DNA from: Lutimaribacter pacificus
GTDB lineage: Bacteria > Pseudomonadota > Alphaproteobacteria > Rhodobacterales > Rhodobacteraceae
NCBI RefSeq assembly: GCF_900142185.1
Contig: NZ_FQZZ01000009.1
Coordinates: 1-64,000, forward strand
Reading direction: 5' to 3'
DNA: 64,000 bases
Positions 17,046-26,120 of this stretch are shown piece after piece. The notes under the pieces are model-generated. The model saw nothing but the letters and a program-made list of their open reading frames with translations. It did not search any database and had not been told where the DNA came from. Made by a program: the position numbers and the translations under genes. Numbering within the stretch: the stretch's first letter is position 1; the number at the start of each line of letters is the position of its first letter.

Positions 17046-18011
17046 ATGAAATACCTGACAAGACTTGCTTTGGCGGGCGTCGCGGCGATCGGATTTGCCG
17101 CGGCCGCGCATGCCCAGGTTCTTTCGTTTTCGACGCCGCCGCAGGGGTCGGTCTGGAACACGATGGCCTCGGTCATCTCGGGCCAGGCGCGCGGGTCGGC
17201 GGACATGCGTCTGGTGGTGCAGCCCTATGGCGGCAACGCGCAGATGATGCAGGCAGTCGACGAGGGGCTGGCGGAATTCTCGCTCAATGACGTGAACGAC
17301 GTGATCACCGCGGTATCGGGCACCGGCGAATATGACACGCCGATGCCGAACCTGCGCGTCGTGGCGCGGGTCAACCCGTTTCCCGTGGGACTGTATGTCA
17401 AGGAAAGCTCGGGGCTGAGCCACGTTTCCGAGCTTGCCGGGCGCAGCGTGCCCTCGGGCTGGGATGCGTTTCCCATCGCCCGGTCGCATATCTCGGCCAT
17501 CCTGGCCGCCGGCGGGCTGAGTTGGGACGATGTCGACCAGGTGCCGGTGCCCGAACTGATCCGCGGATCGGATGATATGGCGTCGGGCCGTGTCGACAGT
17601 GCCTTTTTCGCGGTGGGCGGTCCAAAGGTGGCGGAAATCGACGCTGCGGTGAATGGCGTACGGTTCCTGGCGGTCGAGGCCAATGACGAGACACTTGCCA
17701 GCATCCGGCAGGTGCGCCCGGCCTTCTACTTTTCCGAGGTGACGCCGGCGCCGGTGCGCGTGGGCGTGCCCGAACCGATGATGTTCGTGACCTGGGACAA
17801 CGTGCTGGTGGCCGGCGCGCATGTGCCCGACGCGCAGGTGCAGGCGCTGCTGGCCGTGCTGTTCGACGAGCGTGAGGCCATCGCCGGGGCGTATCCGCCG
17901 CTGGGCGCGCTGAACCTCGAAACCGCCTACAAGCAGTACCCCGGTGTCGAGTATCACCCCGGCGCTGCCTCCTTTTTCGAAGAGCGTGGCGTTGCCATGA
18001 CAACGGACTGA
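17046..18011 (+). CDS. TAXI-family TRAP transporter substrate-binding protein
   Basis: 321 residues with a cleavable signal peptide (LTRLALAGVAAIGFAAAAHA, cleavage after AHAQ at about 23), hence periplasmic. The sequence fits the TAXI branch of TRAP solute receptors: GSVWNTMASVIS, MQAVDEGLAEFSLNDVND, and the late PLGALNLETAYKQYPGVEYHPGAASFFEE. It is followed by the fused membrane component, as usual for TAXI systems. Its position just after the CoA ligase/hydroxylase suggests it delivers the aromatic acid degraded here (inference). Confidence 0.88.
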   Translation: MKYLTRLALAGVAAIGFAAAAHAQVLSFSTPPQGSVWNTMASVISGQARGSADMRLVVQPYGGNAQMMQAVDEGLAEFSLNDVNDVITAVSGTGEYDTPMPNLRVVARVNPFPVGLYVKESSGLSHVSELAGRSVPSGWDAFPIARSHISAILAAGGLSWDDVDQVPVPELIRGSDDMASGRVDSAFFAVGGPKVAEIDAAVNGVRFLAVEANDETLASIRQVRPAFYFSEVTPAPVRVGVPEPMMFVTWDNVLVAGAHVPDAQVQALLAVLFDEREAIAGAYPPLGALNLETAYKQYPGVEYHPGAASFFEERGVAMTTD

Positions 18012-18035
18012 CGGCGTTCGGTACGACGAACCAAT

Positions 18036-18059
18036 GCGGGGGCGAAAGGTCGCCCCCGC
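18036..18059. other. Strong intercistronic stem-loop between TRAP receptor and permease genes
   Basis: GCGGGGGCGA-AAGG-TCGCCCCCGC, a perfect 10-bp GC stem with a 4-base loop and no T tract, lies 24 bases after the receptor stop. Such hairpins between a binding protein and its permease often stabilise the upstream mRNA so that more receptor than permease is made. That role is inferred here. Confidence 0.6.
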
Positions 18060-18078
18060 TGCAATGAAGGGGAACGGT

Positions 18079-20031
18079 TTGGAACAGAACGAAAGACCCG
18101 TGCCGTCGATCGGCGCGAAGGGCCTGGTGGTCAGCCTTATGGCCGGCGCGCTGACCCTGGTTGCGATGGTGCAGGCGGCCGGTCTGCCATCGCGGCTTGG
18201 CTTTTCATATTATACCGAGCAGTTCCTGGCCGTTGTCCTGGGGCTGAGCCTGGCGATCGTGTTCCTGGTGTCGGATCGCGGCGAAAAGGGCAGGACGGAG
18301 CGCGGCCTTTCGGGGCTGCTCGACTGGACGTTGTCGGCACTCGGGCTGGGGCTGTCGCTTTACGTGGCGGTGGCCTATCCCACGCTGGTGTCCAGCGCGA
18401 TGTCGTTGCCGTGGGATGCGCTTGTCGTCGGTGCGGCGCTGTTCCTGTTGGTGCTCGAAGGGTTGCGTCGCGCGGTGGGCTGGACGCTGGTCATCGTGGT
18501 GCTGGTGATCGTGGGCTACGGCACGATCGGCCACCTGGTGCCCGGCGCCCTGCAAACCCGCGAGGTCGCGCCCGCGCGGCTGGCTGTCTACCTGGCGTTC
18601 GACCCGAACGGCCTGTTGGGGCTGACCCTGAATGTTGCGGCCACGGTGGTGGTGGCCTTTGTCTTTTTCGGCCAACTCCTGCTGCGCTCGGGCGGGGCGG
18701 ATTTCTTCAACGATATAGCCATGGCCACGATGGGCCGGCGGCGCGGCGGGGCGGCCAAGATCTCGATCGTCGCGTCGGGGCTGTTTGGCTCGATCTCGGG
18801 CGTGGTGGTGTCGAATATCGTGGCGACGGGCGTCGTCACGATCAGGTTGATGGTGCAGTCGGGCTTTCGCCGCACCACCGCCGCCGCGGTCGAGGCGGTC
18901 GCCTCGACCGGCGGGCAGATCGCGCCGCCGGTGATGGGGGCGGTGGCCTTTCTGATGGCCGATATCCTGCAACGGCCCTATGCCGAGATCGTGGTGGCCG
19001 CGATCATCCCGGCGCTGCTGTATTACGTTGCGCTTTTCGTGCAGGCGGACCTTCAGGCCGCGAAGCAGAAGATCAGGCCGCTGGACCTGGACGACATTCC
19101 CGCGACGCGGGCGGTGATGGCCAGGGGCTGGGTGTTCATCCTGCCCTTCGCGGCGATCGTGATCGCGCTGTTCTGGTTCAACCAGCGGGCCGAGACGGCC
19201 GCGCTGTGGGGCGGTGGCGCCGCGCTGCTGATCGGCCTGACCGTGGGCTACGGCAAGACCAGGATGGTGCTGCGCGACCTGTGGAAATCGGCGGTGGAGG
19301 CCGGGCGCTCGATCACCGAGATCATCATGATATCGGCCGCAGCCGGGTTCATCATCGGGGTGCTGAACGTCACCGGCCTTGGCTTTGCGGCAACCTTTGC
19401 GCTGGTCGACCTGGGGCAGGGCAGCCTGTTCCTGCTGCTGCTGATCTCGGCGCTGGTCTGCCTGGTGCTTGGGATGGGTATGCCGACCGTCGGGGTTTAC
19501 CTGCTGCTGGCCGTTCTGATCGCGCCCTCGCTGGTGCAGTCGGGGGTGGAGCCGATCGCCGCGCATCTCTTCATCTTCTATCTGGGCATGATGTCGATGG
19601 TAACACCGCCCATCGGCATCGGCGCCTTCTTTGCCGCGGCCATCGCCAAGGCGTCGCCGATGGCGACGGCGTGGGAGTCGATGCGCTTTGGCTGGACGGC
19701 CTATATCGTGCCGTTCCTGTTCGTCTTTTCGCCGTCGCTGCTGCTGGTGGGCGAGCCGGGCGAGATCGTGCTGGCGGTGCTGACCGCGGTGATCGGCGTC
19801 TACGCGGTTTCCGCCGCCTTCGTTGGCTGGCTGCATGGACCGGCCGGCGCCATGCGCCGGGGTCTTGTTGGCGTCAGCGGTCTGGCGCTGCTGCTGCCGC
19901 CGGGGATCGGCGGCGCGCAGACCTTATGGATCAACGGTGCGGGTCTTGTCGTCCTTGCCGCCTTGTGGCTGCAGGCGCGGCGCGATCACGCCGCGCCGGA
20001 CGCCACCCCGGAACCCGAAACAAGGGGCTGA
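18079..20031 (+). CDS. TRAP transporter fused permease subunit (DctQM-like, TAXI system)
   Basis: About 650 residues with around 17 hydrophobic segments. Landmarks are the fused-permease sequences VSNIVATGVVTIRLM and ASTGGQIAPPVMGAVAFLMADIL near the middle, and GMGMPTVGVYLLLAVLIAPSLV and TPPIGIGAFFAAAIAKASPM in the C-terminal half. It couples Na+ flux to uptake of the ligand presented by the TAXI receptor. The TTG at 18079 is chosen because AAGGGG lies six bases upstream; the ATG at 18064 has no ribosome site and follows directly on the hairpin. Confidence 0.88.
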   Translation: MEQNERPVPSIGAKGLVVSLMAGALTLVAMVQAAGLPSRLGFSYYTEQFLAVVLGLSLAIVFLVSDRGEKGRTERGLSGLLDWTLSALGLGLSLYVAVAYPTLVSSAMSLPWDALVVGAALFLLVLEGLRRAVGWTLVIVVLVIVGYGTIGHLVPGALQTREVAPARLAVYLAFDPNGLLGLTLNVAATVVVAFVFFGQLLLRSGGADFFNDIAMATMGRRRGGAAKISIVASGLFGSISGVVVSNIVATGVVTIRLMVQSGFRRTTAAAVEAVASTGGQIAPPVMGAVAFLMADILQRPYAEIVVAAIIPALLYYVALFVQADLQAAKQKIRPLDLDDIPATRAVMARGWVFILPFAAIVIALFWFNQRAETAALWGGGAALLIGLTVGYGKTRMVLRDLWKSAVEAGRSITEIIMISAAAGFIIGVLNVTGLGFAATFALVDLGQGSLFLLLLISALVCLVLGMGMPTVGVYLLLAVLIAPSLVQSGVEPIAAHLFIFYLGMMSMVTPPIGIGAFFAAAIAKASPMATAWESMRFGWTAYIVPFLFVFSPSLLLVGEPGEIVLAVLTAVIGVYAVSAAFVGWLHGPAGAMRRGLVGVSGLALLLPPGIGGAQTLWINGAGLVVLAALWLQARRDHAAPDATPEPETRG

Positions 20032-20062
20032 TGCCTGCCCCCAACGACCGAAAGGAAAGATC

Positions 20063-20758
20063 ATGGCTTATGTCTTTGAACCCCCGGCGCAACCCAGCGT
20101 CGCTGTCGCAAACAGCGACGACCGCCTGCCGGTGCGCCGCATCTTTTGCGTCGGGCGCAACTATGCCGCCCATGCCCGCGAGATGGGCAAGGATCCAGAT
20201 CGCGACCCGCCGTTTTTCTTTACCAAGCCGGCCGATGCCGTCGTCGACAGCGGCGAAACCGTCGCCTACCCGGCGCAGACCGAGAATTTCCACTACGAGG
20301 CCGAGCTGGTCGCTGTCATCGGGACGGGCGGTCGCGACATCGCCGAAGAGGACAGCCTTGCCCATGTCTGGGGCTATGCCGTCGGCAACGACCTGACCCG
20401 CCGCGACCTGCAACTGAAAGCGCGCGAGCAGGGCCGCCCCTGGGACTGGGGCAAGGCGTTCGACCGCTCGGCTGTGATCGGGCCGGTGCATCCGGTCGCC
20501 GAGGTCGGGCATCCCGACAAGGGCGCGATCCGGCTGACCGTGAATGGCGAAGTCAAGCAGGATGCAGACCTGGCCGAACTGATCTGGTCGGTGCCCGAGA
20601 TCATCTCGATCCTGTCGCACTCGATCGAGCTGCGCCCGGGCGATCTGTTGATGACCGGCACGCCCGCCGGTGTCGGGCCGCTTGCCGAAGGCGATACCTG
20701 CAAGGTGGAGATCGCAGGGCTCGGGGCGATCGAGACAGCCATCGGCCCTCGGGCCTGA
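20063..20758 (+). CDS. Fumarylacetoacetate hydrolase-family enzyme, probable fumarylpyruvate hydrolase
   Basis: 231 residues, the length of NagK-type fumarylpyruvate hydrolases. Conserved FAH features: FCVGRNYAAHAREMG near residue 31, FFFTKPADAV near 52, metal-binding HYEAELVAVIG near 76, and GDLLMTGTPAGVGPL near 195. It would split fumarylpyruvate to fumarate and pyruvate, the last step of gentisate degradation. The ATG follows AAAGGAAAG. It sits in the same run of genes as the fusion hydroxylase and the glutathione-type isomerase. Confidence 0.9.
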   Translation: MAYVFEPPAQPSVAVANSDDRLPVRRIFCVGRNYAAHAREMGKDPDRDPPFFFTKPADAVVDSGETVAYPAQTENFHYEAELVAVIGTGGRDIAEEDSLAHVWGYAVGNDLTRRDLQLKAREQGRPWDWGKAFDRSAVIGPVHPVAEVGHPDKGAIRLTVNGEVKQDADLAELIWSVPEIISILSHSIELRPGDLLMTGTPAGVGPLAEGDTCKVEIAGLGAIETAIGPRA

Positions 20759-20783
20759 CACCGCCATCGGAAGGGGACGGATC

Positions 20784-21608
20784 ATGTCGCTGAAGAACCT
20801 GCTTCTGGCCTATAGCGGCGAGGCGTCGTTCGCGAGCAGCCTGGCCCATGCGATCCGGCTGGCCCGGCATCACGATGCCTGGATCACGGCGATCATGCGC
20901 AACGGTCCGTCCTATATCGACCGCTACGGTGCCGGGCTGACCGATGCGCTGCGCGCACAACTGCTCAGCAGCGAAGAGGCCGACGTGAAAACCGCCGTGA
21001 CCCTGTTCCGCGATGCAGTGGGCGCGGCGGGGCTGGATCACCGGGCCGAGTTCCTGTTGCCGGACCAGACCGGCGGCCTGCGGCCCAGCGAGATGGCCCG
21101 GCATTACGATCTGGTGATCACCGGCCCGCAATCGGACCTGCCGGGGGAAGAGCACCATGCCGCCAGCCCTGACCTAATCGCCCTGCGCAGCGGCCGACCC
21201 GTCGTGGTGGTGCCTGGCGGTTATGACGCGGCGACGCTGACCGATCATGTGCTGGTGGCCTGGGATGACAAGCGGTCGGTCGCGCGGGCGCTTGGCGATG
21301 CGATGGGCATCCTGGAGGGCAAGCGGCAGGCCACCATCCTGACCGTCGGCGGCGCGCGGCCCGCAACCCCGGCGGATGGCGGCATCATGCGCCACCTCGA
21401 ACGGCACGGCATTGCGGCGCAGCACCTGCACAAGACCCATCGCGGGCGCAACGTCGCCTCGGTCATCAAGGACACCGCCGACGAGGTCGGCGCCGGGTTG
21501 ATCGTGATGGGCGCGTATGAACACAGCAAACTGACGCAAGACCTGTTCGGCGGTGTCACGCACGAGGTCATACGGACCACCCGCGTGCCCGTCTTCATGT
21601 CGCACTGA
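20784..21608 (+). CDS. Universal stress protein, tandem UspA domains
   Basis: 274 residues made of two UspA-like domains (about 1-140 and 150-274). The second keeps the nucleotide-binding tail GAYEHSKLTQDLFGGVTHEVIRTTRVPVFMSH, cited by its parts GAYEHSKL and FGGVTHEV. Such double-domain Usp proteins are common in Rhodobacterales and are often found in catabolic or transporter operons. It is placed between the hydrolase and the isomerase with short gaps (25 and 11 bases), so it is probably co-expressed with the gentisate genes. Its function there is unknown. Confidence 0.85.
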   Translation: MSLKNLLLAYSGEASFASSLAHAIRLARHHDAWITAIMRNGPSYIDRYGAGLTDALRAQLLSSEEADVKTAVTLFRDAVGAAGLDHRAEFLLPDQTGGLRPSEMARHYDLVITGPQSDLPGEEHHAASPDLIALRSGRPVVVVPGGYDAATLTDHVLVAWDDKRSVARALGDAMGILEGKRQATILTVGGARPATPADGGIMRHLERHGIAAQHLHKTHRGRNVASVIKDTADEVGAGLIVMGAYEHSKLTQDLFGGVTHEVIRTTRVPVFMSH

Positions 21609-21619
21609 GAGGGACACGG

Positions 21620-22267
21620 ATGACTTACCGGCTGCACAATTTCTTTCGCTCCTCGACATCGACCCGGCTGCGCGCCGCGTTGAACCATAAGGGGCTGGCC
21701 TATGACTACGTGCCTTACGTGCTGCGCGACGGCGAAACCCGCACACCTGATTACCTGGCGATGAACCCGCAGGGGCTGGTGCCGACGCTGGAGCGGGACG
21801 ATGGCGCCTTCATGATGCAATCGCTGGCCATCATCGAATGGCTTGACGAAACCCACCCCGAGCCGCCCCTGTTGCCGGCCGACCCTGATGGACGGGCCCG
21901 GGTGCGCGCGCTGGCCTACATGATTGCCTGCGAGATTCACCCGCTCAACAACCTGCGTGTTCTCTTTCGCCTGCGCGATCAGTTCGGCGCAGATGAAGAG
22001 GCGCAAAAGGATTGGTTCACCCATTGGGTTACCACGACATTCGACGCGCTGGAAACCGCACTGGCCAGCAGCGACCGTACCGGCACCTGCTGCCACGGTG
22101 ACACGCCGACATTGGCCGATATCTGCCTTTACGCGCAGGTCTGGAACAATCGCCGCTTCGGCATCGCGCTGGATAGCTGGCCGACGATCGCCCGCATCTA
22201 CGCGGGCCTCGACAAGTTGCCTGCCTTTGCCGCCGCCGCGCCGCCGGAACAGCCCGACGCGGGCTGA
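21620..22267 (+). CDS. Maleylpyruvate/maleylacetoacetate isomerase, glutathione S-transferase zeta type
   Basis: 215 residues with GST zeta-class features: N-terminal YRLHNFFRSSTSTRLRAAL with the SSxS catalytic serines near residues 11-14, NPQGLVPTLE near 51, QSLAIIEWLDETHP near 70, and a C-terminal helical domain containing TPTLADICLYAQVWN near 157. It uses glutathione as cofactor to isomerise maleylpyruvate to fumarylpyruvate, completing the gentisate pathway with the dioxygenase (8342) and the hydrolase (20063). It belongs to a different fold from the DinB-like protein at 7812. Confidence 0.88.
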   Translation: MTYRLHNFFRSSTSTRLRAALNHKGLAYDYVPYVLRDGETRTPDYLAMNPQGLVPTLERDDGAFMMQSLAIIEWLDETHPEPPLLPADPDGRARVRALAYMIACEIHPLNNLRVLFRLRDQFGADEEAQKDWFTHWVTTTFDALETALASSDRTGTCCHGDTPTLADICLYAQVWNNRRFGIALDSWPTIARIYAGLDKLPAFAAAAPPEQPDAG

Positions 22268-22464
22268 GTCGCGCCGCATCGTCGTGCGTTTGCCGGCCTT
22301 TCGGCCGGGCGCCGATGTCTTCGCATATTTGTAAACCCGGGAACCGGCGCGCCGCCGGGCGTGGCGGCTGCCGGCCTGGGCCCGGCTGCCGTGGGCATGT
22401 GCGCGCCGCCGGCCGATCATCCAGCAGATGCAGCAGGAAAAGGCAATTTCGTATATTTTTTCGT

Positions 22465-22483
22465 CTGACAATATTGTTGTCAG
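22465..22483. promoter_or_regulatory. Inverted repeat operator candidate upstream of the acyl-CoA dehydrogenase gene
   Basis: CTGACAATATTGTTGTCAG has perfect 7-bp arms (CTGACAA/TTGTCAG) around a 5-base centre. It lies in an AT-rich stretch 49 bases before the ATG at 22532. The size suits a dimeric regulator, and the GntR protein encoded just downstream is the natural candidate. The rest of the 264-base spacer shows no gene. Confidence 0.5.
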
Positions 22484-22531
22484 AAAGTTTACGGAGTATG
22501 TCATACCCAATGCAACAATAGGAAGACGTCG

Positions 22532-23806
22532 ATGATCCCTGAGAAATCGGAAAAGACACTTCGCCTCGAGGCAGAGCTGATCGAGTTCATGGAAACCCAT
22601 ATCTATCCTAACGAGGCGCGGTTTTATCGTGAGTCCGAAGAGGTCGGGCCCTGGGGTGTGCAGCCGGTTGTCGAGCAGCTCAAGGCCAGGGCGCGGGAGC
22701 AGGGGCTGTGGAATCTCTTCCTTCCCGAGTCCCATCGCGGCGCCGGGCTGAAGAATGTCGAATACGCCCCGCTTTGCGAGATCATGGGGCGCAGCCACCT
22801 GGCCCCCGAGGTCTTCAATTGTTCCGCGCCCGATACCGGCAACATGGAAACGATCGAACGCTATGGCACCGAAGAGCAGAAAGCGGCCTGGCTCGAGCCG
22901 CTTTTGCGCGGCGAAATCCGGTCTGCCTTTGCGATGACCGAACCCGCAGTCGCCTCGTCCGACGCGCGCAATATCGAAAGTTCGATCATTCGGGATGGCG
23001 AGGAATATGTCATCAATGGCCGGAAATGGTATACCACCGGCGCGACCGATCCGCGTTGCAAGATCATGATCTTCATGGGCAAAACCGACCCGGATGCCGA
23101 AACCTATCGCCAGCAATCGATGATTCTGGTGCCAAAGGACACGCCCGGCGTGACCGTGATGCGGTCGATCCCGGTTTTCGGCTTCTACGGCGTGCCGGAC
23201 CGGGCTGCGGAGGTGGTGTTCGAGAATGTGCGCGTGCCGGCTGGCAACATGCTGCTGGGCGAAGGGCGTGGGTTCGAGATTGCCCAGGGCCGGCTGGGGC
23301 CGGGTCGGATTCACCATTGTATGCGGTTGATCGGGCTGGCCGAAAGGACGCTGGAAAAGATGGTAGCGCGCGCCGCCGACCGCGTGGCCTTTGGCAAGGC
23401 ACTTTCCGAGCAATCGGTCACGCGCGAACGGATCGCGGAATCGCGCATCATGATCGAACAGTCGCGCCTGCTGACATTGCGGGCGGCCCACATGATGGAC
23501 ACGGTCGGCAACAAGGAGGCGCGGCGGGAAATCGCGATGATCAAGGTCGCGGTGCCGAACATGGCCTGCCAGGTTGTCGATTGGGCGATACAGATGTTCG
23601 GCGGCGGCGGGACGAGCAACGATTTCGGCCTGGCCAGAGCATATGCCACGGCGCGGCTGCTGCGGCTTGCCGACGGGCCTGACGAGGTGCATCGCGACCA
23701 GCTTGCCCGTCTCGAATACAAGAGGCAGGCGGCAAGGAACATGAACGCGCAACCGCAGGACTGGCGCCCCGCGCTGAGTGCCGTCGCACTGGGGCCGCAG
23801 GGCTGA
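22532..23806 (+). CDS. Acyl-CoA dehydrogenase, ACAD10/11-like
   Basis: 424-residue FAD acyl-CoA dehydrogenase, slightly longer than the typical 380. Features: [19 protein letters not shown] near residue 132 (FAD/substrate loop), the N-terminal [10 protein letters not shown] segment, [21 protein letters not shown] near 248, and the C-terminal [33 protein letters not shown] near 353, cited by parts. The RIHHCMR and GPDEVH signatures are typical of the ACAD10/ACAD11/LvaC branch. An APH-like kinase of the kind fused to or clustered with this branch lies at 25051. The likely role is dehydrogenation or dephosphorylation of a phosphorylated 4-hydroxyacyl-CoA, or ordinary acyl-CoA oxidation. Confidence 0.88.
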   Translation: MIPEKSEKTLRLEAELIEFMETHIYPNEARFYRESEEVGPWGVQPVVEQLKARAREQGLWNLFLPESHRGAGLKNVEYAPLCEIMGRSHLAPEVFNCSAPDTGNMETIERYGTEEQKAAWLEPLLRGEIRSAFAMTEPAVASSDARNIESSIIRDGEEYVINGRKWYTTGATDPRCKIMIFMGKTDPDAETYRQQSMILVPKDTPGVTVMRSIPVFGFYGVPDRAAEVVFENVRVPAGNMLLGEGRGFEIAQGRLGPGRIHHCMRLIGLAERTLEKMVARAADRVAFGKALSEQSVTRERIAESRIMIEQSRLLTLRAAHMMDTVGNKEARREIAMIKVAVPNMACQVVDWAIQMFGGGGTSNDFGLARAYATARLLRLADGPDEVHRDQLARLEYKRQAARNMNAQPQDWRPALSAVALGPQG

Positions 23807-23890
23807 GGCCCGGCACATGGCTCCGCCATATGGACAGTCTGCCGGTGTTGAACTAGTGTCTGCCCGGCGTATTCATCAGCAAGTCGGAAT

Positions 23891-24538
23891 GTGATCCACG
23901 TGACACCCCAAGGCGAAAGGCCAACCTCTGGCGCTGCGGAAACGGTCGTGCGCGACATCATGCGCGGGCTGTATGAGGGGCGCTATGTCTCGGGGCAGCG
24001 GTTGGTCGAACCTGACCTGATCGACCGTTACGGCGTCAGCCGCTCGACAGTGCGCGAGGCGATAAAACGGCTTGCCGCGCAGGGCGTCGTGGAAACGCGC
24101 CACTACCATGGCGCCCGGATCATGACCGTGACCGAGGAAGAGGCCCGAAACATCCTGCTGATCGCCGAGCTTCTCGTGGGGCTTGCCGCACGGCAGGCGG
24201 CGGAAAAGATTGACCGGGGAACTGCCAGGCAGGATCTGCGCGAGGCCCTCGATGCGGTGACGGCCGCATCCGAGGGGAGCGACCGCTTCGACGTGATCCT
24301 GGCCCGCAACCGGTTTCACCGCACGCTTGCGCGGATCGCCGGCAGTCGTGTGCTGGAAACCACGCTTGGCAACCTGCACGTGCACCTGGTGCGCAATAAG
24401 CTGGTGATGACATCCGAGCAGCGCGCAGCCTCTTACAACAGGATCGCCGATGCCATCCTTGCCGGCGATGCGGATGCCGCCGAGGCCCACGCGAAGGCGC
24501 ATGTGCGGGCGATGATCGAGTTGCTGGAAAAGACCTGA
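23891..24538 (+). CDS. GntR-family transcriptional regulator
   Basis: 215 residues. The N-terminal winged helix is clear: IMRGLYEGRYVSGQRLVEPDLIDRYGVSRSTVREAIKRLAAQGVV at about 18-62, cited by its parts DLIDRYGVSRSTVREAIKRL. The C-terminal all-helical FCD-type ligand domain has Asp/His positions (FHRTLARIAGSRVLE; HAKAHVRAMIELL) suited to metal and carboxylate binding. The start is a GTG at 23891, or a second GTG nine bases on. It lies between the dehydrogenase and kinase genes, and the inverted repeat at 22465 is a candidate target. Confidence 0.88.
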   Translation: MIHVTPQGERPTSGAAETVVRDIMRGLYEGRYVSGQRLVEPDLIDRYGVSRSTVREAIKRLAAQGVVETRHYHGARIMTVTEEEARNILLIAELLVGLAARQAAEKIDRGTARQDLREALDAVTAASEGSDRFDVILARNRFHRTLARIAGSRVLETTLGNLHVHLVRNKLVMTSEQRAASYNRIADAILAGDADAAEAHAKAHVRAMIELLEKT

Positions 24539-25050
24539 ACCTGCGCCGGTCGCTGAACGCCTTTCGCAGGCTGGACCCGCTTCTTGACCGGCTGTTTGCC
24601 GATTTCGACGCCGACGAAGCGGTGGCCGGGCACACGAACCGGCGCGGATGGGATACCGTTCTTTCGTCGAAGGACGCGATGGAAGGGGCCAGGGGCCATC
24701 GCGTTCAGGGAATGCCGGCCACCCGAGTGGCGGGGTGAGCGACCGGATATGCGCGGGGGAAATTGAAAGGATGACAGGTGCTATGCGGCGCGATATCGAC
24801 TTTCTCATCGACGACCGCCCGCGCGGGCCGGGGAAACGACGCGGATCTTGCCGGGGAAAAGCGAAGGGTGTGCCGCTACTATTATGGTGTCAAGGTTCTC
24901 CGCATTCCGGCTATTTTGGCGCTGGTGCGCGATCGGCAGGGTCTGACACGCGAGGTTCCGAACCATGTTTCCGCATGAACCGTGCCATGTGAAACACGAG
25001 GACCGGGCGGCCGCGCGGCGCCCCGACGCAGATAGACCGGAGTAACGGCA
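24539..25050. other. 512-base gap; possible coding remnant, no assignable gene
   Basis: The stretch 24535-24738 on the plus strand is an open frame with coding-like codon choice (…RRSLNAFRRLDP…; DFDADEAVAGHTNRRGW) but no start codon in frame. It may be a decayed gene or the end of a frame fused to the GntR gene. A second weak frame from an ATG at 24783 (MRRDIDFLIDDRPRGPGKRR) ends at 24992 without a recognisable product. The last ~60 bases presumably carry the leader of the kinase gene. No terminator or palindrome stands out. Confidence 0.4.
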
Positions 25051-26091
25051 ATGACCCAAACCCAGAGAAACCCGGGCCAATGGCCCGATGAAACCAGGCT
25101 GGCCGCGTGGATGCAGGAAAACGTTGCCGGTTTTCAGGGGCCCGTCGCCTTGTCGAAATTCGAGGGCGGGCAATCGAACCCCACGTTTCGCGTGGATGCG
25201 GCATCGGGCCGGTATGTCCTGCGGCGCAAGCCGCTGGGTCCGGTGCTTCCCAGTGCCCACGCCGTCGATCGGGAGTTTCGTGTTCTCGAAGCGATGCGCA
25301 AGGGGGGCGTGCCGGTGGCCGATGTTCATGCGCTGTGCCAGGATAGCAATGTCATCGGCAGCGATTTCTACGTTATGGATTTCGTCGACGGCCGCGTTTT
25401 CTGGGATCCTCGCTTGCCCGACATGTCACGCGACGAGCGCGCCGCAGTCTTTGCGTCGATGAACAGCACCATCGCCCAGATCCACAGCCTGGACCCGGAT
25501 GCCATCGGGCTGTCCGATTTCGGCCGGAAAGAAGATTATCTGAAACGGCAGATCGCGCGCTGGACACGGCAATACGAAGCGGCGCGCACCGGCCCGAACC
25601 CGGCGATGGAAGGGTTGATGAAATGGCTGCCCGAGCATGTGCCCGCCGAGCATCCCGTGCGGGTCGTGCATGGCGATTATCGACTGGATAACGTGTTGAT
25701 CCATCCGGCCGAGCCAAGGATTGTAGCGGTTCTGGACTGGGAATTGTCGACACTGGGAAATCCTATCGCCGATTTTGCCTATCACATGCTGAGCTGGCAT
25801 TTCTCGGCGGCTCTGTTCCGCGGCATGGCGGGAGAGGACCTGGCGGCCCTGGGCATCCCGGATGAACGGCAATACCTGGAGCAATACCTTGCCAGCACTG
25901 GCCTGGATGCACCCGGGGACTGGGAGTTCTACATCATTCTCAGCATGTTCCGCATCGCCTCGATCCTGCAAGGGATCGCCAGGCGTTCGCAGGACGGAAG
26001 CGCGGCCAATGCCGACGCCGCCGAGATCGGCGCCAAGGCTGTTCCCATTTCCGAGCTGGCCTGGGGACTGGTGCGGGCGCGCAACGACTGA
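25051..26091 (+). CDS. APH-like phosphotransferase (acyl-CoA kinase candidate, LvaA/ACAD10-type)
   Basis: 346 residues of the aminoglycoside phosphotransferase/choline kinase-like fold. The ATP-binding N-lobe has SKFEGGQSNPTFRV near residue 35 and YVLRRKPLGPVLPSAHAVDREFRV near 55, cited by parts. The catalytic loop is HGDYRLDNVLIH near 206 and the metal-binding VLDWELSTLGNPIADFAY near 227. These are the markers of the phosphotransferase domain of ACAD10/ACAD11 and of LvaA, which phosphorylates 4-hydroxyacyl-CoA. Its neighbours, an ACAD of the matching type (22532) and an alcohol dehydrogenase (26121), support that role. The substrate is inferred. Confidence 0.85.
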   Translation: MTQTQRNPGQWPDETRLAAWMQENVAGFQGPVALSKFEGGQSNPTFRVDAASGRYVLRRKPLGPVLPSAHAVDREFRVLEAMRKGGVPVADVHALCQDSNVIGSDFYVMDFVDGRVFWDPRLPDMSRDERAAVFASMNSTIAQIHSLDPDAIGLSDFGRKEDYLKRQIARWTRQYEAARTGPNPAMEGLMKWLPEHVPAEHPVRVVHGDYRLDNVLIHPAEPRIVAVLDWELSTLGNPIADFAYHMLSWHFSAALFRGMAGEDLAALGIPDERQYLEQYLASTGLDAPGDWEFYIILSMFRIASILQGIARRSQDGSAANADAAEIGAKAVPISELAWGLVRARND

Positions 26092-26120
26092 CCCGTCAGG
26101 AGCGACCGGGAGGGAATATT

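Noticed and set aside
18205-19836. 543-codon minus-strand frame opposite the TRAP permease
   Set aside because: Almost wholly charged and Q/H/R-rich, as expected for the complement of membrane-protein codons.
24783-24992. 70-codon ORF MRRDIDFLIDDRPRGP… before the kinase gene
   Set aside because: No ribosome site of quality, poor codon choice in its second half and no recognisable product.
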